Notes under the pieces: generated by a model
Seen by the model: only the letters and a program-made list of their open reading frames with translations
Databases searched by the model: none
Told to the model about the DNA's origin: nothing
Source of the DNA: Sphingobacteriales bacterium 39-19
Lineage (GTDB): Bacteria; Bacteroidota; Bacteroidia; Chitinophagales; Chitinophagaceae
Length of the DNA: 64,000 nt
Direction of reading: 5' to 3'
Assembly: GCA_001898465.1 (NCBI GenBank)
Contig: MKTX01000015.1
Coordinates: 186,001 to 250,000, forward strand
Made by a program: the position numbers and the translations under genes
In this document: piece after piece, positions 6,922-16,500 of the stretch
Numbering within the stretch: position 1 is the first letter of the stretch
Layout of the letters: every line of letters starts with the position of its first letter

Positions 6922-9642
6922 ATGAGAAAATTTAGCAGCTATATGGTTATGTTTTTACTTGTGAACAGTTTTGTATTGTGGTCACAGGCACAAAATATAA
7001 TTATCAGCGGTAATGTAAAAAATAATGCTACCGGTGAAAATGCTTCGGCTGTTTCTGTAGTCGTAAAAAGTACCGGCGAAGGTACCTATACTGACGATAA
7101 AGGAAATTTTACCCTGCATGTAAAGTCACTGCCTGTAACCCTTGAATTTACTTCGGTAAGTTTTCAAAAACAGGAAAAAGAAGTTACAGCACCTACTTCT
7201 TCGCTACAGCTTAAATTGGAGCCGGCCAATACCCTTGGCCAGGATGTAGTAGTTAGCGCCAGCCGGGTTTCAGAAAGAATATTAGAATCACCGGTTTCGG
7301 TAGAGCGGGTTTCTGCAGCAACTTTAAGAACAGCACCTGTATCTAATTTTTATGATGTAGTTACCAATTTAAAAGGGGTAGATGTGACCACCTCATCCTT
7401 AACCTTTAAAACGCCTACTACACGTGGGTTTGGAGGTAGTGGGAATGTGCGTTTCAACCAGTTGGTAGATGGTATGGATAACCAGGCGCCGGGTTTAAAT
7501 TTTTCTGTAGGTGCCATTATTGGTTTAAATGAATTGGATGTGGATAATATGGAATTACTGAGTGGTGCATCTTCAGCATTGTATGGCTCCGGGGGTATGA
7601 ATGGTACCTTATTGATGACAAGTAAAAACCCATTTAAATACCAGGGTTTTTCATTTTTGGTAAAGCAAGGGATGATGCATACCGATGGTAGTGAAAGAAA
7701 TATATCACCCTATAATAACTGGAGCCTGAGATGGGCTAAAACAGTTGGGAGCCGTTTCGCTTTTAAAATAACTTCAGAATTTATCCAGGCAAAAGACTGG
7801 ATAGGTATGGATTACAGGGATTACGACAGGAGTAATGGTGTATTGAAACCCGGTAACCGCCAAACTGACCCCAATTATGATGGAGTAAATGTATATGGCG
7901 ATGAAACATCGGTTGATCTGAGGTTGGTGTTGAATAGTGTGGCAGCAGCAGCACCCTTCCTGGCACCTTACATTGCATCTATGAGTACAAATCCCATTTT
8001 TGTTTCCCGTACTGGGTTTACTGAAAAGCAATTGATTGACCCAAATACTTTGAACTTTAAATTGGGCGGTTCTATGCATTATAAACTTACGCCCGGTACC
8101 GAAGCCACTTTAACAGGTTACTGGGGAACCGGTAATACTATTTACACCGGTGCATCCAGGTATTCTATTAAAGATTTTAAAATGGGCCAGTATAAATTTG
8201 AATTGCTGAATAAAAATTGGATGTTACGGGCCTATACTACCCAGGAAAATGCAGGACAGTCTTACAACCTGGCCGCCACTACCCAAAATTTTAATGAATT
8301 ATGGAAACCAAGCGGAGGCAGCACCGGGTGGTATGCACAATACGGCCAAACTTTTGTTGCAGCAAAATTAGCCGGTATGTCAGATGCGGATGCACACACA
8401 CAGGCTCGTTCTGTTGCAGATGTGGGTATGCCTAAACTAGGAAGTGTACAGTTTAAAGAGTTATATGATAAAGTAAGAAAATTACCGGTACCTATCGGGG
8501 GCGCTTTATTAGATCGTTCAGATTTATATGGTGTGGAAGGAAGTTACAATCTAACGCCTTATACAAAACAGTTTGCTGATGTGATTATTGGCGCAAACTG
8601 GAAGCGTTATGTATTAAATTCTGAAGGCACTTTGTTTGCTGATAAACCCGGGTCTCCCATTAGTATCAATGAGTTTGGCGCTTTTGTACAAGCTACCCGG
8701 GATGTAACCAATTACTTAAAATTAAGCGCATCTGCTCGCTATGATAAAAATGAAAATTTTGAAGGCCGCTTTACACCCAGGGTAACCGCCGTTGTAAAAG
8801 TGGCGCCTAATAATAATGTACGTTTGTCTTATCAAACTGCTTATCGTTTTCCTTCTACCCAGCAGCAATGGATTGACCTGGATTTAAATTCTTATAAACT
8901 CATTGGTGGTAATAAGTATTTCATCAGTAAATATCATTTTGATACCAACCCGGTTTATTACCGGGATTCATTGAGAAATGGCAATGCCGTACAATGGAAA
9001 TACCCATTACAAAAGGCCGAAGCGCTTTCTTCTTTTGAAGCAGGTTATAAAGGGCTTCTGCTAAATTCTAAACTATTAATTGACCTGTATGGTTATTATG
9101 GTAATTACACTGACTTTACCGGCAGGATTACCGTAGCGCAATCAAAATCCGGGAACCCAATTGTAGCAGCAGATGCAGATACCGGCCAGATATATTCAGT
9201 TCCTGTTAATTATGAAAATAAAATTAAAACCTATGGTTTTGGATTGGGAGTTGATTACAGGCTGCCTCATAATTTTACAGTGGGTGCCAATTTTGCCAGT
9301 GATAACCTCGATGTACCTGCCGGCTTAACGGCAAACTTTAATTCACCAAAATATAAAGCGAACGCTTCTTTTGGTAATACCGGCTTTGGCAAAAATAACA
9401 GGTACGGATTTAATTTTGTTTACAGGTGGCAGGATCGGTTTTATTTTGAAGGCGACTTAGCGAATGGATTTGTAAATTCTGTTCAAACTTTAGATGGACA
9501 ATTTAGTTATAAATTCCCCACTTCAAAATCCATTCTTAAAATAGGCGCTACAAACCTGCTGAACCAATATTATTATAATGCAGTGGGTAACTCTTATGTA
9601 GGTGGATTGTATTATGTAAGTTTTGGTTATAATATTTATTAA
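6922..9642 (+). CDS. TonB-dependent outer membrane receptor with carboxypeptidase-like N-terminal domain
   Basis: A signal peptide (1-24, WSQAQN) is followed by an 80-residue CarboxypepD_reg-like domain (ISGNVKNNATGENASAV, TDDKGNFTLHV). A TonB plug domain comes next (VVVSASRVSERILESPVSVE, TPTTRGFGG, LYGSGGMNGTLLM), then a beta-barrel of about 650 residues ending in the aromatic C-terminus (YYVSFGYNIY) typical of outer membrane proteins. It should import a ligand using TonB energy. The ligand is unknown, and no SusD homologue is present. The following gene, 34 bases downstream, encodes a double-FAS1 lipoprotein and is probably its surface partner. Confidence 0.92.
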   Translation: MRKFSSYMVMFLLVNSFVLWSQAQNIIISGNVKNNATGENASAVSVVVKSTGEGTYTDDKGNFTLHVKSLPVTLEFTSVSFQKQEKEVTAPTSSLQLKLEPANTLGQDVVVSASRVSERILESPVSVERVSAATLRTAPVSNFYDVVTNLKGVDVTTSSLTFKTPTTRGFGGSGNVRFNQLVDGMDNQAPGLNFSVGAIIGLNELDVDNMELLSGASSALYGSGGMNGTLLMTSKNPFKYQGFSFLVKQGMMHTDGSERNISPYNNWSLRWAKTVGSRFAFKITSEFIQAKDWIGMDYRDYDRSNGVLKPGNRQTDPNYDGVNVYGDETSVDLRLVLNSVAAAAPFLAPYIASMSTNPIFVSRTGFTEKQLIDPNTLNFKLGGSMHYKLTPGTEATLTGYWGTGNTIYTGASRYSIKDFKMGQYKFELLNKNWMLRAYTTQENAGQSYNLAATTQNFNELWKPSGGSTGWYAQYGQTFVAAKLAGMSDADAHTQARSVADVGMPKLGSVQFKELYDKVRKLPVPIGGALLDRSDLYGVEGSYNLTPYTKQFADVIIGANWKRYVLNSEGTLFADKPGSPISINEFGAFVQATRDVTNYLKLSASARYDKNENFEGRFTPRVTAVVKVAPNNNVRLSYQTAYRFPSTQQQWIDLDLNSYKLIGGNKYFISKYHFDTNPVYYRDSLRNGNAVQWKYPLQKAEALSSFEAGYKGLLLNSKLLIDLYGYYGNYTDFTGRITVAQSKSGNPIVAADADTGQIYSVPVNYENKIKTYGFGLGVDYRLPHNFTVGANFASDNLDVPAGLTANFNSPKYKANASFGNTGFGKNNRYGFNFVYRWQDRFYFEGDLANGFVNSVQTLDGQFSYKFPTSKSILKIGATNLLNQYYYNAVGNSYVGGLYYVSFGYNIY

Positions 9643-9676
9643 TCGGCCATCTCATTAAAAATTAAATTTTAGAATT

Positions 9677-10990
9677 ATGAAATCATATAAAAATTATTTA
9701 AAATCCGGGATAGCAGCCTCGTTGTTATGCATGGGTATTATAAGCTCTTGTAATAAGGCGCCCGATGAAATTGGGATGATTGTTCCGCCCACTCAATCAT
9801 CACTAAGCGCTATTGGCGATACTTTAAAATTATCCGCAGATGATAGTTTGTTTTACAAGGTGATTGTACGGGGCGGGATGCTCAATGTGCTAAAAGACAA
9901 ATCAAAAAGTTATACCTTGTTTTCGCCTAATAATGCTGCTGTACGTCAGTTTGTGAGTGGAGCAAGTGGCGGTTTAATACCCCCAAGCGGCGCCCCCGAA
10001 GCTACTTATGTAGGCTTTATCAATGGTAGTTTACCGGTTGCCAGTGCAGCTTCCATTGTTCAATATCATATGTTGCCGCAAGCTGTATCAGCATCAGCAA
10101 TACCTACCACGTTTCCTAACCTGGCCTATCCTACATTTTTAAATCCCAGCCCCTCGGCTAGTCCCTTACTCAGGCTGGATGGTTATGTAAGCAGGAGAGC
10201 TAATGGAGCCTGGTTAAATAACATACCTGTAATTGCGGCCGACCGGATGGCAGGTAATGGTGTTATTCATAGCATAGCTGCTGTATCTGTACCCCCCTCT
10301 ACTTTATTGTGGGACAGGATCAATGCAGATGCCGATCTTACCTATTTAAAAGCTGCGATTCAACGGGCTGATAGTGGCGCAGCGCCGGGCACTTCATTGC
10401 AATATGTACTGGGTACCCAGGCAATTGCTCCGGGCTTAAACCTAACTGTTTTTGCACCCAATAATGCGGCATTCCGGGCAGCCCTGTATGCACAGGCATA
10501 TCCTATTGTGTATGGCCAGTTGTACCAGGGCGCTTATGCACTGGCAATTGCCGGGGGGGCGCTTCCGGCCGATGCTGCCATAGCTGCAACCAATTATGCC
10601 AATGCCAATGCACCCACTCAAACTACTGCGCTTACATCAGACCCCGTAGCGTTTTTTAATAACCCCGCTTTATATCCATATCTTCCTGCAGTGGCCGTAA
10701 AAGGTATTTTGGTCTATCATGTTTTATTTGGGCAAAGAGCTTTCTCTCCCAATATTCCCACTACAGCTACAGCGGTTCCTACTTTATTAAATTCAGTGGT
10801 TCCTACTCACCCCGGTATTACTTTATCAGCCACATTTACTGGCCCGGTAGTTACCGCAGCCACCGTAAAAGGGATCGCTAATGCCACAGCTTCTAATGTT
10901 TTAATTAATCCCCTGCCCAATGGCAGCAGCGACCAGCATTATGTAAATGGAGTATTGCATAAAATAGACCAGGTATTATTACCGCAATAA
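9677..10990 (+). CDS. Lipoprotein with two fasciclin (FAS1) domains
   Basis: The lipobox GIISSCN gives a lipidated Cys25. Two FAS1 domains follow, each with the characteristic block: YTLFSPNNAAVRQF (first domain, about residues 45-200) and LTVFAPNNAAFRAAL (second, about 215-437). HMLPQAV and YHVLFGQ are the matching FAS1 H-box segments, and NGVIHSIAAV and NGVLHKIDQVL the ends. FAS1 domains mediate adhesion or surface protein contacts. It is cotranscribed with the TonB receptor, and a strong terminator follows, so the two form a closed unit. The second domain contains an Ala/Tyr-rich insertion of about 70 residues. Confidence 0.9.
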   Translation: MKSYKNYLKSGIAASLLCMGIISSCNKAPDEIGMIVPPTQSSLSAIGDTLKLSADDSLFYKVIVRGGMLNVLKDKSKSYTLFSPNNAAVRQFVSGASGGLIPPSGAPEATYVGFINGSLPVASAASIVQYHMLPQAVSASAIPTTFPNLAYPTFLNPSPSASPLLRLDGYVSRRANGAWLNNIPVIAADRMAGNGVIHSIAAVSVPPSTLLWDRINADADLTYLKAAIQRADSGAAPGTSLQYVLGTQAIAPGLNLTVFAPNNAAFRAALYAQAYPIVYGQLYQGAYALAIAGGALPADAAIAATNYANANAPTQTTALTSDPVAFFNNPALYPYLPAVAVKGILVYHVLFGQRAFSPNIPTTATAVPTLLNSVVPTHPGITLSATFTGPVVTAATVKGIANATASNVLINPLPNGSSDQHYVNGVLHKIDQVLLPQ

Positions 10991-11010
10991 TAAATCGTTT
11001 GCAATAAATT

Positions 11011-11046
11011 AAAATGGGTTGTCTTACAAAAGACAGCCCATTTTTT
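11011..11046 (+). terminator. Strong terminator after the receptor/FAS1 operon
   Basis: AAAATGGGTTGTCTT (11011-11025) pairs with AAGACAGCCCATTTT (11030-11044) across a 4-base loop, with one G-T or unpaired position, and the sequence runs into a T tract. Confidence 0.9.
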
Positions 11047-11190
11047 GTTTATAAATAATATCCCACCCATTTGTAATTGTATTTGGAAAAGCGGAAATGA
11101 ACAGATGCCGGTATTAATGAAACTTTCTTTAAATATCGTTAAAGCTTAAATAACTTTTTTTATGGAATGGTTTTTGACGATATTTGTTCC

Positions 11191-11652
11191 ATGAAAATCT
11201 TTATTTCTTGCCTGGGGCTTTTTATAATCCTTCCTTTTTGTGGTTTATGCCAACCTGCGGTAGCCGATACAGGCGGTATGGTAGTGGTACAAAAAGATCC
11301 CCGGATTGATGTGCTTGGCCAAAAGATGGCAGAATATAATAAATCACTTTCATTAAAAGCCTATAGTACCAAGGGCTACCGGCTGATGCTTTTAAGTACC
11401 AATGACCGTAACCTGGCCATGCAGGTGAGATCCAGGCTATTACAGCAATACCCGGATCAAGGGCTGTATATGAGCTACCAAACTCCTTATATTAAATTAA
11501 AATTTGGAAACTTTGAATCCAGGGAAGATGCTGAAAAAATCCGCAAGGCTTTGCTTTCTCAAAAAATTGTACCCGGGAATATTTACATTGTACCGGAAAT
11601 GATTGAGTTAAAACCCAAATCAATTGATTTGAATTCCGATACTTCGCAATAA
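11191..11652 (+). CDS. Small exported SPOR-domain protein
   Basis: The 153-residue protein begins with a signal peptide (MKIFISCLGLFIILPF, cleavage near GLCQ). The centre, YRLMLLSTNDRNLAMQVR then IKLKFGNFESREDAEKIRKA, is a SPOR domain of the sort that binds denuded peptidoglycan at division sites. The C-terminus is short and polar. The open frame reaches back to 11167, but the hydrophobic signal sequence begins at 11191. It is flanked by terminators on both sides, so it is transcribed alone. A role in envelope or septum maintenance is inferred from the domain. Confidence 0.82.
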   Translation: MKIFISCLGLFIILPFCGLCQPAVADTGGMVVVQKDPRIDVLGQKMAEYNKSLSLKAYSTKGYRLMLLSTNDRNLAMQVRSRLLQQYPDQGLYMSYQTPYIKLKFGNFESREDAEKIRKALLSQKIVPGNIYIVPEMIELKPKSIDLNSDTSQ

Positions 11653-11673
11653 ATATAAATCAATTTACAGGCT

Positions 11674-11703
11674 AAGAGTTTCAATATAGAAACTCTTTTT
11701 TAT
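11674..11703 (+). terminator. Terminator after the SPOR gene
   Basis: AAGAGTTTC (11674-11682) pairs perfectly with GAAACTCTT (11689-11697) over a 6-base loop, followed by a T tract. It starts 22 bases after the stop codon. Confidence 0.9.
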
Positions 11704-11737
11704 TTTATTACCTTCATACAAAAAACTACAAATTGCT

Positions 11738-12910
11738 ATGTTGCAGATTATAAAAGAACTGGCTAAAAATTATAAAGAAGAATTTATAGGTATCCGCCGA
11801 CATTTACATGCAAACCCCGAACTGAGTTATAAAGAATTTGAAACTTCGGCTTTTGTGCAAAATAAATTAAAGGAGTACGGCATAGCGCCCAGGGTTATTG
11901 CAACAACCGGTGTTACGGCTATTATAGAAGGGAAAAACCCCGGCAAAAGGATTATTGCTTTGCGTGCAGATATGGATGCATTGCCTATAGAAGAAAACAG
12001 TGTACAGCCCTATGTTTCAAAAAATAAAGGAGTGATGCATGCCTGCGGCCATGATGTACACAGCACCTGTTTATTGGGCGCATCAAAAATATTGATGGAA
12101 ACCCGCTCGCAATGGGAGGGTACTGTAAAACTGGTTTTTCAACCCGGCGAAGAAAAAAATCCGGGAGGTGCCAGTTATATGATAAGGGATGGGGTTTTAG
12201 AAAATCCTACACCTCAAAAAATGATTGCATTGCATGTAAACCCGGCATTAGAAGTAGGAGAGTTTAGTTTTAGAGAAGGTATGGCCATGGCCAGTGCAGA
12301 TGAAATTTATATTACTATTAAAGCAAAAGGCGGCCATGCGGCAGCGCCTCAATATACAGCAGATCCTATTTTAATTGCATCTCATATTATTATTAGTTTA
12401 CAGCAAATTATTAGCCGAAATAATGTACCTACCAATCCTTCGGTATTATCCATTACAGCTATTCATGGAGGCAATACAACCAATGTGATTCCTGCAGAAG
12501 TGAAACTTATGGGTACATTTAGGGCAATGGATGAAACCTGGCGGTTTGATGCCCATCAACGCATTAAAAAAATGACAGAACAAATTGCCCTTTCCATGGG
12601 GGCAGTGGCAGAGGTTAACATCGATGTGGGATATCCTTTCGTATTTAATGATCCTGAGCTTACCCGCCAGGCATATAAACTGGCAGAACAATTTGCCGGC
12701 AAAGAAAATGTAAGTGAAACCGAATTGAGAATGGGCGCTGAAGATTTTGCTTATTATTCACAAAAAGTGCCGGCTACTTTTTTCCGGCTGGGAACCGGTA
12801 ATAAGAAAAAAGGAATTACCGCCATTGTACACACGCCCGTATTTGATATTGATGAAGACGCCATAGAGCAGGGCATGGGCATGATGGCCTGGTTAGCTGC
12901 TTCTTTATAA
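11738..12910 (+). CDS. M20 family metallo-amidohydrolase (N-acyl amino acid amidohydrolase type)
   Basis: This is an M20D-type hydrolase of 390 residues. LRADMDALPI (75-84) and MHACGHDVH (100-108) carry the metal-bridging Cys103 and His105. FQPGEEK holds the catalytic Glu pair (E138/E139). GGHAAAPQ (about 197-204) is the dimerisation-domain His segment, and MGAEDFAYYSQKVP near residue 332 is the C-terminal metal-ligand region. Relatives cleave hippurate, N-acetyl amino acids or indole-acetyl conjugates; the substrate cannot be chosen from sequence. There is no signal peptide, so it is cytoplasmic. Confidence 0.92.
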   Translation: MLQIIKELAKNYKEEFIGIRRHLHANPELSYKEFETSAFVQNKLKEYGIAPRVIATTGVTAIIEGKNPGKRIIALRADMDALPIEENSVQPYVSKNKGVMHACGHDVHSTCLLGASKILMETRSQWEGTVKLVFQPGEEKNPGGASYMIRDGVLENPTPQKMIALHVNPALEVGEFSFREGMAMASADEIYITIKAKGGHAAAPQYTADPILIASHIIISLQQIISRNNVPTNPSVLSITAIHGGNTTNVIPAEVKLMGTFRAMDETWRFDAHQRIKKMTEQIALSMGAVAEVNIDVGYPFVFNDPELTRQAYKLAEQFAGKENVSETELRMGAEDFAYYSQKVPATFFRLGTGNKKKGITAIVHTPVFDIDEDAIEQGMGMMAWLAASL

Positions 12911-12940
12911 TATTATTTTTTTATGGGCAAAAGTATTTTG

Positions 12941-12970
12941 TTGCACTCTGTTTTTCCTTCATTAACTTTA
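12941..12970 (+). promoter_or_regulatory. Candidate promoter of the beta-CASP nuclease gene
   Basis: TTG (12941-12943), a 19-base spacer and TAACTTTA (12963-12970) fit the Bacteroidota promoter with one mismatch in the last base of TAnnTTTG. It lies 19 bases before the ATG at 12990. Confidence 0.5.
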
Positions 12971-12989
12971 AAGAGCTAAATAATACAAT

Positions 12990-14399
12990 ATGAAAATTGC
13001 TTTTCATGGTGCAGCACGCACGGTTACCGGATCAAAACATCTTATTACCACATCTGGCGGTAAAAAATTATTGTTAGACTGTGGTATGTTCCAGGGTATG
13101 GGTAAGGAAACTAATGAATTGAATTCGTATTTTGGTTTTGAACCTGCTGACATTGATTATGTGATTCTGTCACATGCCCATATAGATCATTGCGGCCTCT
13201 TGCCCAAATTGGTAAAAGACGGTTATAAAGGAAAAATATATGCCACACCAGCAACTAAAGACCTGGCTGCTGTATTAATGGAAGATAGCGCAGGCATCCA
13301 GGAATCAGATATCAAATATGTAAATAAAGAAAGGGCTTTAAAAGGATTACCATACCTGCAACCCTTATATACTACACAAGATGCCCTGGCAGCAGCAGAA
13401 CGATTTGTAACTGTAGATTATCACACATGGATAAAAATTGATGAGCATTTTGAATTTTGTTATACTGATGTAGGCCATATAATCGGCAGCGCTGCAGTTC
13501 ATTTGAAACTCACAGAAAATGGAAAAACAAAACGACTCACTTTTAGCGGTGATGTAGGCAGGTACCGGGATATTATTTTAAAATCTCCCGAAACTTTTGA
13601 CCAGTCAGATTTTATCCTTCTTGAAAGTACTTATGGCAATTCCTTACACGATGAACATAATCCCTCACCGGATGCCTTGCTAAAATGGATTACGCATACC
13701 TGCTTGGATAAAAAAGGTAAATTGATAATACCGGCATTTAGTGTAGGCCGTACCCAGGAGATCCTTTTTTCTCTCAATCAATTAGAATTAGAAAACCGCT
13801 TGCCTGACTTGGAATATTTTGTTGACAGTCCGCTGAGTACAAAGGCAACGGCTATTGTAAAAGCCTATCCCAAATATTTTAATAAACGGATACAAAAAAT
13901 ATTAGAAACTGACCATGACCCTTTTGCATTTAAAGGTTTAAAATTTACTAAATCGGTTGAGGACAGTAAACTTCTTAATTATTATAAAGGGCCCTGTGTT
14001 ATCATTTCGGCCAGCGGAATGGCCGAAGCCGGAAGAGTAAAACATCATATTAGTAATAATATTGAAAATAGCCGCAATAGTATATTACTTACAGGTTATT
14101 GTGAACCCCAGTCATTAGGGGGGCGATTAAAATTGCATCCCAAAGAAGTTGGTATTTTCGGGCAGGTGCATGAGGTGAATGCCGAGATTGGAGAAATAAG
14201 AAGTATGAGTGCACATGGCGATTATGAAGATCTTTGCCAATGGCTTAGCTGCCAGGATCCCCAAAAAGTGCAGAAATTATTTTTAGTTCATGGCGAATAT
14301 GATGTACAAATTGATTTCAGGCAAAGGCTGGTAAGAAAAGGATATACGGATGTGGAAATCCCTGAAAGGCATTATGAAATAGGCCTTTCTATGGATTAG
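12990..14399 (+). CDS. Metallo-beta-lactamase/beta-CASP RNase family protein
   Basis: HAHIDH (62-67) is the HxHxDH metal motif. TDVGHIIGS and SGDVGR supply further metal ligands, and ESTYGN precedes the beta-CASP insert. The C-terminal part has ISASGMAEAGR, the LTGYCEPQSLGG segment, MSAHGDY and LVHGE, all typical of the CPSF/YSH1-like prokaryotic exonucleases. It probably cleaves RNA with two zinc ions. At 469 residues it has the usual length for the family without the N-terminal KH domain of archaeal homologues. Its stop overlaps the nhaA stop by 4 bases on the opposite strand. Confidence 0.9.
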   Translation: MKIAFHGAARTVTGSKHLITTSGGKKLLLDCGMFQGMGKETNELNSYFGFEPADIDYVILSHAHIDHCGLLPKLVKDGYKGKIYATPATKDLAAVLMEDSAGIQESDIKYVNKERALKGLPYLQPLYTTQDALAAAERFVTVDYHTWIKIDEHFEFCYTDVGHIIGSAAVHLKLTENGKTKRLTFSGDVGRYRDIILKSPETFDQSDFILLESTYGNSLHDEHNPSPDALLKWITHTCLDKKGKLIIPAFSVGRTQEILFSLNQLELENRLPDLEYFVDSPLSTKATAIVKAYPKYFNKRIQKILETDHDPFAFKGLKFTKSVEDSKLLNYYKGPCVIISASGMAEAGRVKHHISNNIENSRNSILLTGYCEPQSLGGRLKLHPKEVGIFGQVHEVNAEIGEIRSMSAHGDYEDLCQWLSCQDPQKVQKLFLVHGEYDVQIDFRQRLVRKGYTDVEIPERHYEIGLSMD

Positions 14400-15538
14400 T
14401 TTTTACTTTTTTTAAGTAAAAGATGTAACCAGGTAAAACCAGACAGGCCCGCCAGTAAGGAGGCCAGTAATACAGAAATTTTTGCAGTATTGATCAATAC
14501 AGGGTCTTTAAAAGCAAGAAGCGTAACAAAAATACTCATCGTAAAGCCAATTCCTCCCAATAAGCCGGCGCCGAGTATATGTTTCCATTTCATACGGGGA
14601 GGTAAACTGCATAAGCCAATGGATACGGCTATAAATGAGAATAAGAATATGCCCACAGGTTTTCCTATTAACAACCCGCCGATAATACCCCAGGACTCCG
14701 GGCTGTTGAATGAACTTAACCATCCGGGCTGAAATACAATACAGGTATTTGCCAATGCAAATAATGGAATGATGATAAAAGAAACCGGCTTATGCAACGA
14801 ATGCTGGAGAATATAAGACGGTGAATTTGGTTTGCCACTGCCAAAAGGAATTACATAAGCGAGCAATACACCGGCAATGGTAGCATGAACCCCGGAATGC
14901 AGCATGTAATACCAGGCAAATACCCCGCCGATTAAATAAGGTATAAGATTATATATTTTTAACCGGTTCAAAATAAATAATACCAATAAAATGCCCAAAG
15001 AAATACTTAAGTTACTCCACAGGATATGATCCGTATAAAAAACCGCTATAATTAAAATGGCTATGAGATCATCAATAACAGCCAGTGCAGTTAAAAATAC
15101 TTTTAATGCAGCCGGTACCCTTTTTCCCAGTAAGCTTAAAATTCCTATGGCAAAAGCAATATCAGTAGCAGTAGGAATGCCGGCCCCTTTTTGTAATGGG
15201 GTCCCCCAATTGAACATTAAATATATACCGGCAGGTATAAGTACACCCCCTATGGCAGCAATAATGGGTAATCTTGCATTTTTTAAATCGGATAATTCGC
15301 CATAATAAATTTCCCTTTCCAGCTCCAGGCCAATCATTAAAAAGAAGATAGCCATCAGCCCGTCATTAATCCAATGGGTAATGCTGTGGCCGCCTGCCTG
15401 CGTAAGCCAGATGGCAGAATAACTTTCTCCAATAACGCTGTTTGCAAGTAAAAGTGAAATGGCTGTACAGAGTATGAGTAAGATCCCGCTCGTTTTTTCA
15501 CTTTCAAAAAAAACATGGAATAGTCTGGAAAGTATCAT
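14396..15538 (-). CDS. nhaA: Na+/H+ antiporter NhaA
   Basis: The 380-residue protein is hydrophobic throughout, with about 11-12 helices. NDGLMAIFFLMIGLELERE and PTATDIAFAIGILSLLG are diagnostic NhaA blocks. The second precedes LKVFLTALAVIDDL, which carries the paired Asp residues of the ion-binding site. It exports sodium in exchange for protons across the inner membrane. The YitT gene lies 2 bases upstream on the same strand and is probably cotranscribed. There is no terminator between its stop and the overlapping convergent gene. Confidence 0.95.
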   Translation of the reverse strand: MILSRLFHVFFESEKTSGILLILCTAISLLLANSVIGESYSAIWLTQAGGHSITHWINDGLMAIFFLMIGLELEREIYYGELSDLKNARLPIIAAIGGVLIPAGIYLMFNWGTPLQKGAGIPTATDIAFAIGILSLLGKRVPAALKVFLTALAVIDDLIAILIIAVFYTDHILWSNLSISLGILLVLFILNRLKIYNLIPYLIGGVFAWYYMLHSGVHATIAGVLLAYVIPFGSGKPNSPSYILQHSLHKPVSFIIIPLFALANTCIVFQPGWLSSFNSPESWGIIGGLLIGKPVGIFLFSFIAVSIGLCSLPPRMKWKHILGAGLLGGIGFTMSIFVTLLAFKDPVLINTAKISVLLASLLAGLSGFTWLHLLLKKSKN

Positions 15539-15540
15539 CT

Positions 15541-16500
15541 TTATTTAAGTCTTCTTTTTTTGATCATGCCACCTTTCATATCCTTTACACTACTCATCAC
15601 CACAAAGGCATTGGGATCTATTTTTTCTATCTCTAATTTTAATTTACTTACTTCTAAACGGGTAACAATGCTATATAAAATCTTCATCTCGTACTCTTTT
15701 TCTCCACTTCTGCCTACTCCTTTTTCACCGGAGTAAACCGTATATCCACGCCCCAGTTTCTGCTTGATCATGTTACCGATTTTTTCCCATTTAAGTGAAA
15801 TGATGGTAACAGCTGTATATTCCTCTATTCCCTCCAGGATAAAATCTACCGTTTTAGATGCGGAAAGATAAGTAAGCATGGCATATAATGCGGTTTCAAT
15901 TGATAAAAACCAGGCAGCCGATGAAAAAATGACAATATTTACAATAAGAATGATATCCCCAATCGTTAAACCCGAACGCCTGCTCATGGCAATGGCCAAT
16001 ACTTCTGTGCCATCTATTACAGCGCCCCCACGTACCGAAAGCCCAATACCGGCACCCAGAAAAAAGCCGCCAAATACGGCAACCAATAACTTGTCGTTCG
16101 TAATTTGGGGGTAGGGTATAAAATAAACACATATTGCCAGGCCTATGATGGCTAAAGCCGTTTTTACCGCAAATTGCCTGCCCAGCAAATTATAGCCAAG
16201 CAGTATAAATGGCAGGTTAACGAGTAACAATAAAAGCGAAAGCTTTGTTCCTGTAAGTTGAGAAATTAAAAGCGAAATACCCGTAGCGCCACCATCCAAA
16301 AATCCGTTTGGCATTAAAAAACCTCTTAAACCAAAACCCGCCGATAAAATACCAATGAATACCACGAGGGCATCCACCAAAAGCTTTGACATGATAAGCC
16401 TTAATTCAACCAATCGCCTGGCCTGGCCCAATTTGTTTTTTGGCTTGGGATAATAATGATTTAAAATCGCATCTAAAATGTGGGTTCCTTTTTTAAGCAT
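15541..16500 (-). CDS. YitT family membrane protein (DUF161 plus DUF2179)
   Basis: About five transmembrane helices (roughly residues 35-220; GFLDGGATGISLLI, GLSVRGGAVIDGTEVLAI, YLSASKTVDFILEG) form the YitT core. They are followed by a soluble C-terminal DUF2179 domain (GYTVYSGEKGVGRSG, MKILYSIVTRLEV). Family members are predicted transporters, but function is not proven. The frame extends to an ATG at 16539; the ATG at 16500 (MLKKGTHILDA) is preferred because the extra 13 residues look like leader sequence, with modest certainty. nhaA follows 2 bases downstream, so the pair is likely one transcript. Confidence 0.88.
   Translation of the reverse strand: MLKKGTHILDAILNHYYPKPKNKLGQARRLVELRLIMSKLLVDALVVFIGILSAGFGLRGFLMPNGFLDGGATGISLLISQLTGTKLSLLLLLVNLPFILLGYNLLGRQFAVKTALAIIGLAICVYFIPYPQITNDKLLVAVFGGFFLGAGIGLSVRGGAVIDGTEVLAIAMSRRSGLTIGDIILIVNIVIFSSAAWFLSIETALYAMLTYLSASKTVDFILEGIEEYTAVTIISLKWEKIGNMIKQKLGRGYTVYSGEKGVGRSGEKEYEMKILYSIVTRLEVSKLKLEIEKIDPNAFVVMSSVKDMKGGMIKKRRLK

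Noticed and set aside
14401..14421. TTTTACTT/AAGTAAAA hairpin as a terminator between the nuclease gene and nhaA
   Set aside because: It lies inside the nhaA coding end, is AT-only in effect, and has no T tract on either strand.
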